Shown piece after piece: positions 24,661-24,819 of a DNA stretch of 24,819 bases. Source of the stretch: Azonexaceae bacterium (lineage in GTDB: Bacteria > Pseudomonadota > Gammaproteobacteria > Burkholderiales > Rhodocyclaceae); contig SSTB01000241.1 of the NCBI GenBank assembly GCA_009469665.1, forward strand, positions 1 to 24,819. Direction: 5' to 3'. The position numbers and the translations under genes are program-made. The first letter of the stretch is position 1; each line of letters starts with the position of its first letter. The notes beneath the pieces are model-generated. The model had not been told where the DNA came from, ran no database searches, and was given only the letters and a program-made list of their open reading frames with translations.

Positions 24661-24819
24661 CTGTATGGGTCCGGAAAGCCCAGATCGGCGAGAATCCGTT
24701 TCTCCTCCGCCTCCATCGCGGCGGCATCATCGTCGTTGTCATGGTCCCACCCTTGGAGGTGCAGCATACCATGCACCACCAGGTGGGCGTAGTGAGCGGC
24801 CACGACCTTGCCCTGCTCC
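24648..24819 (-). CDS. ybeY: Endoribonuclease YbeY, C-terminal part (cut by window edge)
   Basis: The last 56 codons are visible, ending at the TAA at 24648-24650; the start lies beyond the right edge. The zinc site [11 protein letters not shown], with three His ligands, is the YbeY signature (HGxLHLxGxDH). The tail [18 protein letters not shown] is also typical. YbeY is a single-strand-specific RNase involved in 16S rRNA maturation and ribosome quality control. It sits upstream of corC and lnt, the usual order. The final residues after DPY (SSEG) are encoded by the GAGGGGT repeat, so that end probably changed when the repeat arose. Confidence 0.93.
   Translation of the reverse strand, partial: EQGKVVAAHYAHLVVHGMLHLQGWDHDNDDDAAAMEAEEKRILADLGFPDPYSSEG

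Overview
The window looks like a high-GC betaproteobacterial chromosome. Gene content and order (glyQ-glyS-gmhB-plsC-ygjP-gloA in one tight run, and ybeY-corC-lnt in another) resemble members of the Rhodocyclales. This placement rests on recognising gene families and synteny by eye, not on a search.

Positions 1-13684 hold an unusual accessory locus. The left end is the interior of a giant plus-strand gene whose start lies outside the window. Its product is made of eight-residue repeats (consensus LTTAQ[I/V]xA). I count 255 consecutive octads in unbroken register, then one seven-residue unit, then 18 more octads. A variant octad (consensus LETADLAA) recurs most often every fifth unit, giving a 40-residue super-period. 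The protein ends in a calcium-binding domain of the type found at the ends of RTX/FrpC-like proteins and a tail typical of type I secretion substrates. Downstream are a GT41 (SPINDLY/OGT-type) protein O-glycosyltransferase, a TylF-like sugar O-methyltransferase on the opposite strand, and a type I secretion ABC transporter with its membrane fusion protein. The simplest reading is a self-contained system: a very long, threonine-rich surface fibre, glycosylated on its Thr/Ser residues in the cytoplasm, possibly with methylated sugars, and exported by the adjacent type I machinery. No TolC-like outer-membrane partner is visible.

Positions 13685-14923 hold small envelope-associated genes: a lipoprotein with Trp-rich YxWxxGxW-like repeats, a 91-residue two-helix membrane protein and a possible 61-residue ORF.

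Positions 14924-21189 are a minus-strand housekeeping run: glyQ, glyS, gmhB, plsC, a YgjP-type metallopeptidase, gloA and an FmdE-like protein. Spacings of a few bases or short overlaps suggest one operon reading from glyQ.

Positions 21190-24819 contain the glyQ / transglycosylase divergent promoter region, a membrane-anchored lytic transglycosylase-like gene on the plus strand, and a minus-strand lnt-corC-ybeY cluster. ybeY is cut by the right edge of the window. An imperfect palindromic repeat built from GAGGAGTGAGGGGTGAG-like units lies between corC and ybeY and supplies the last codons of ybeY.
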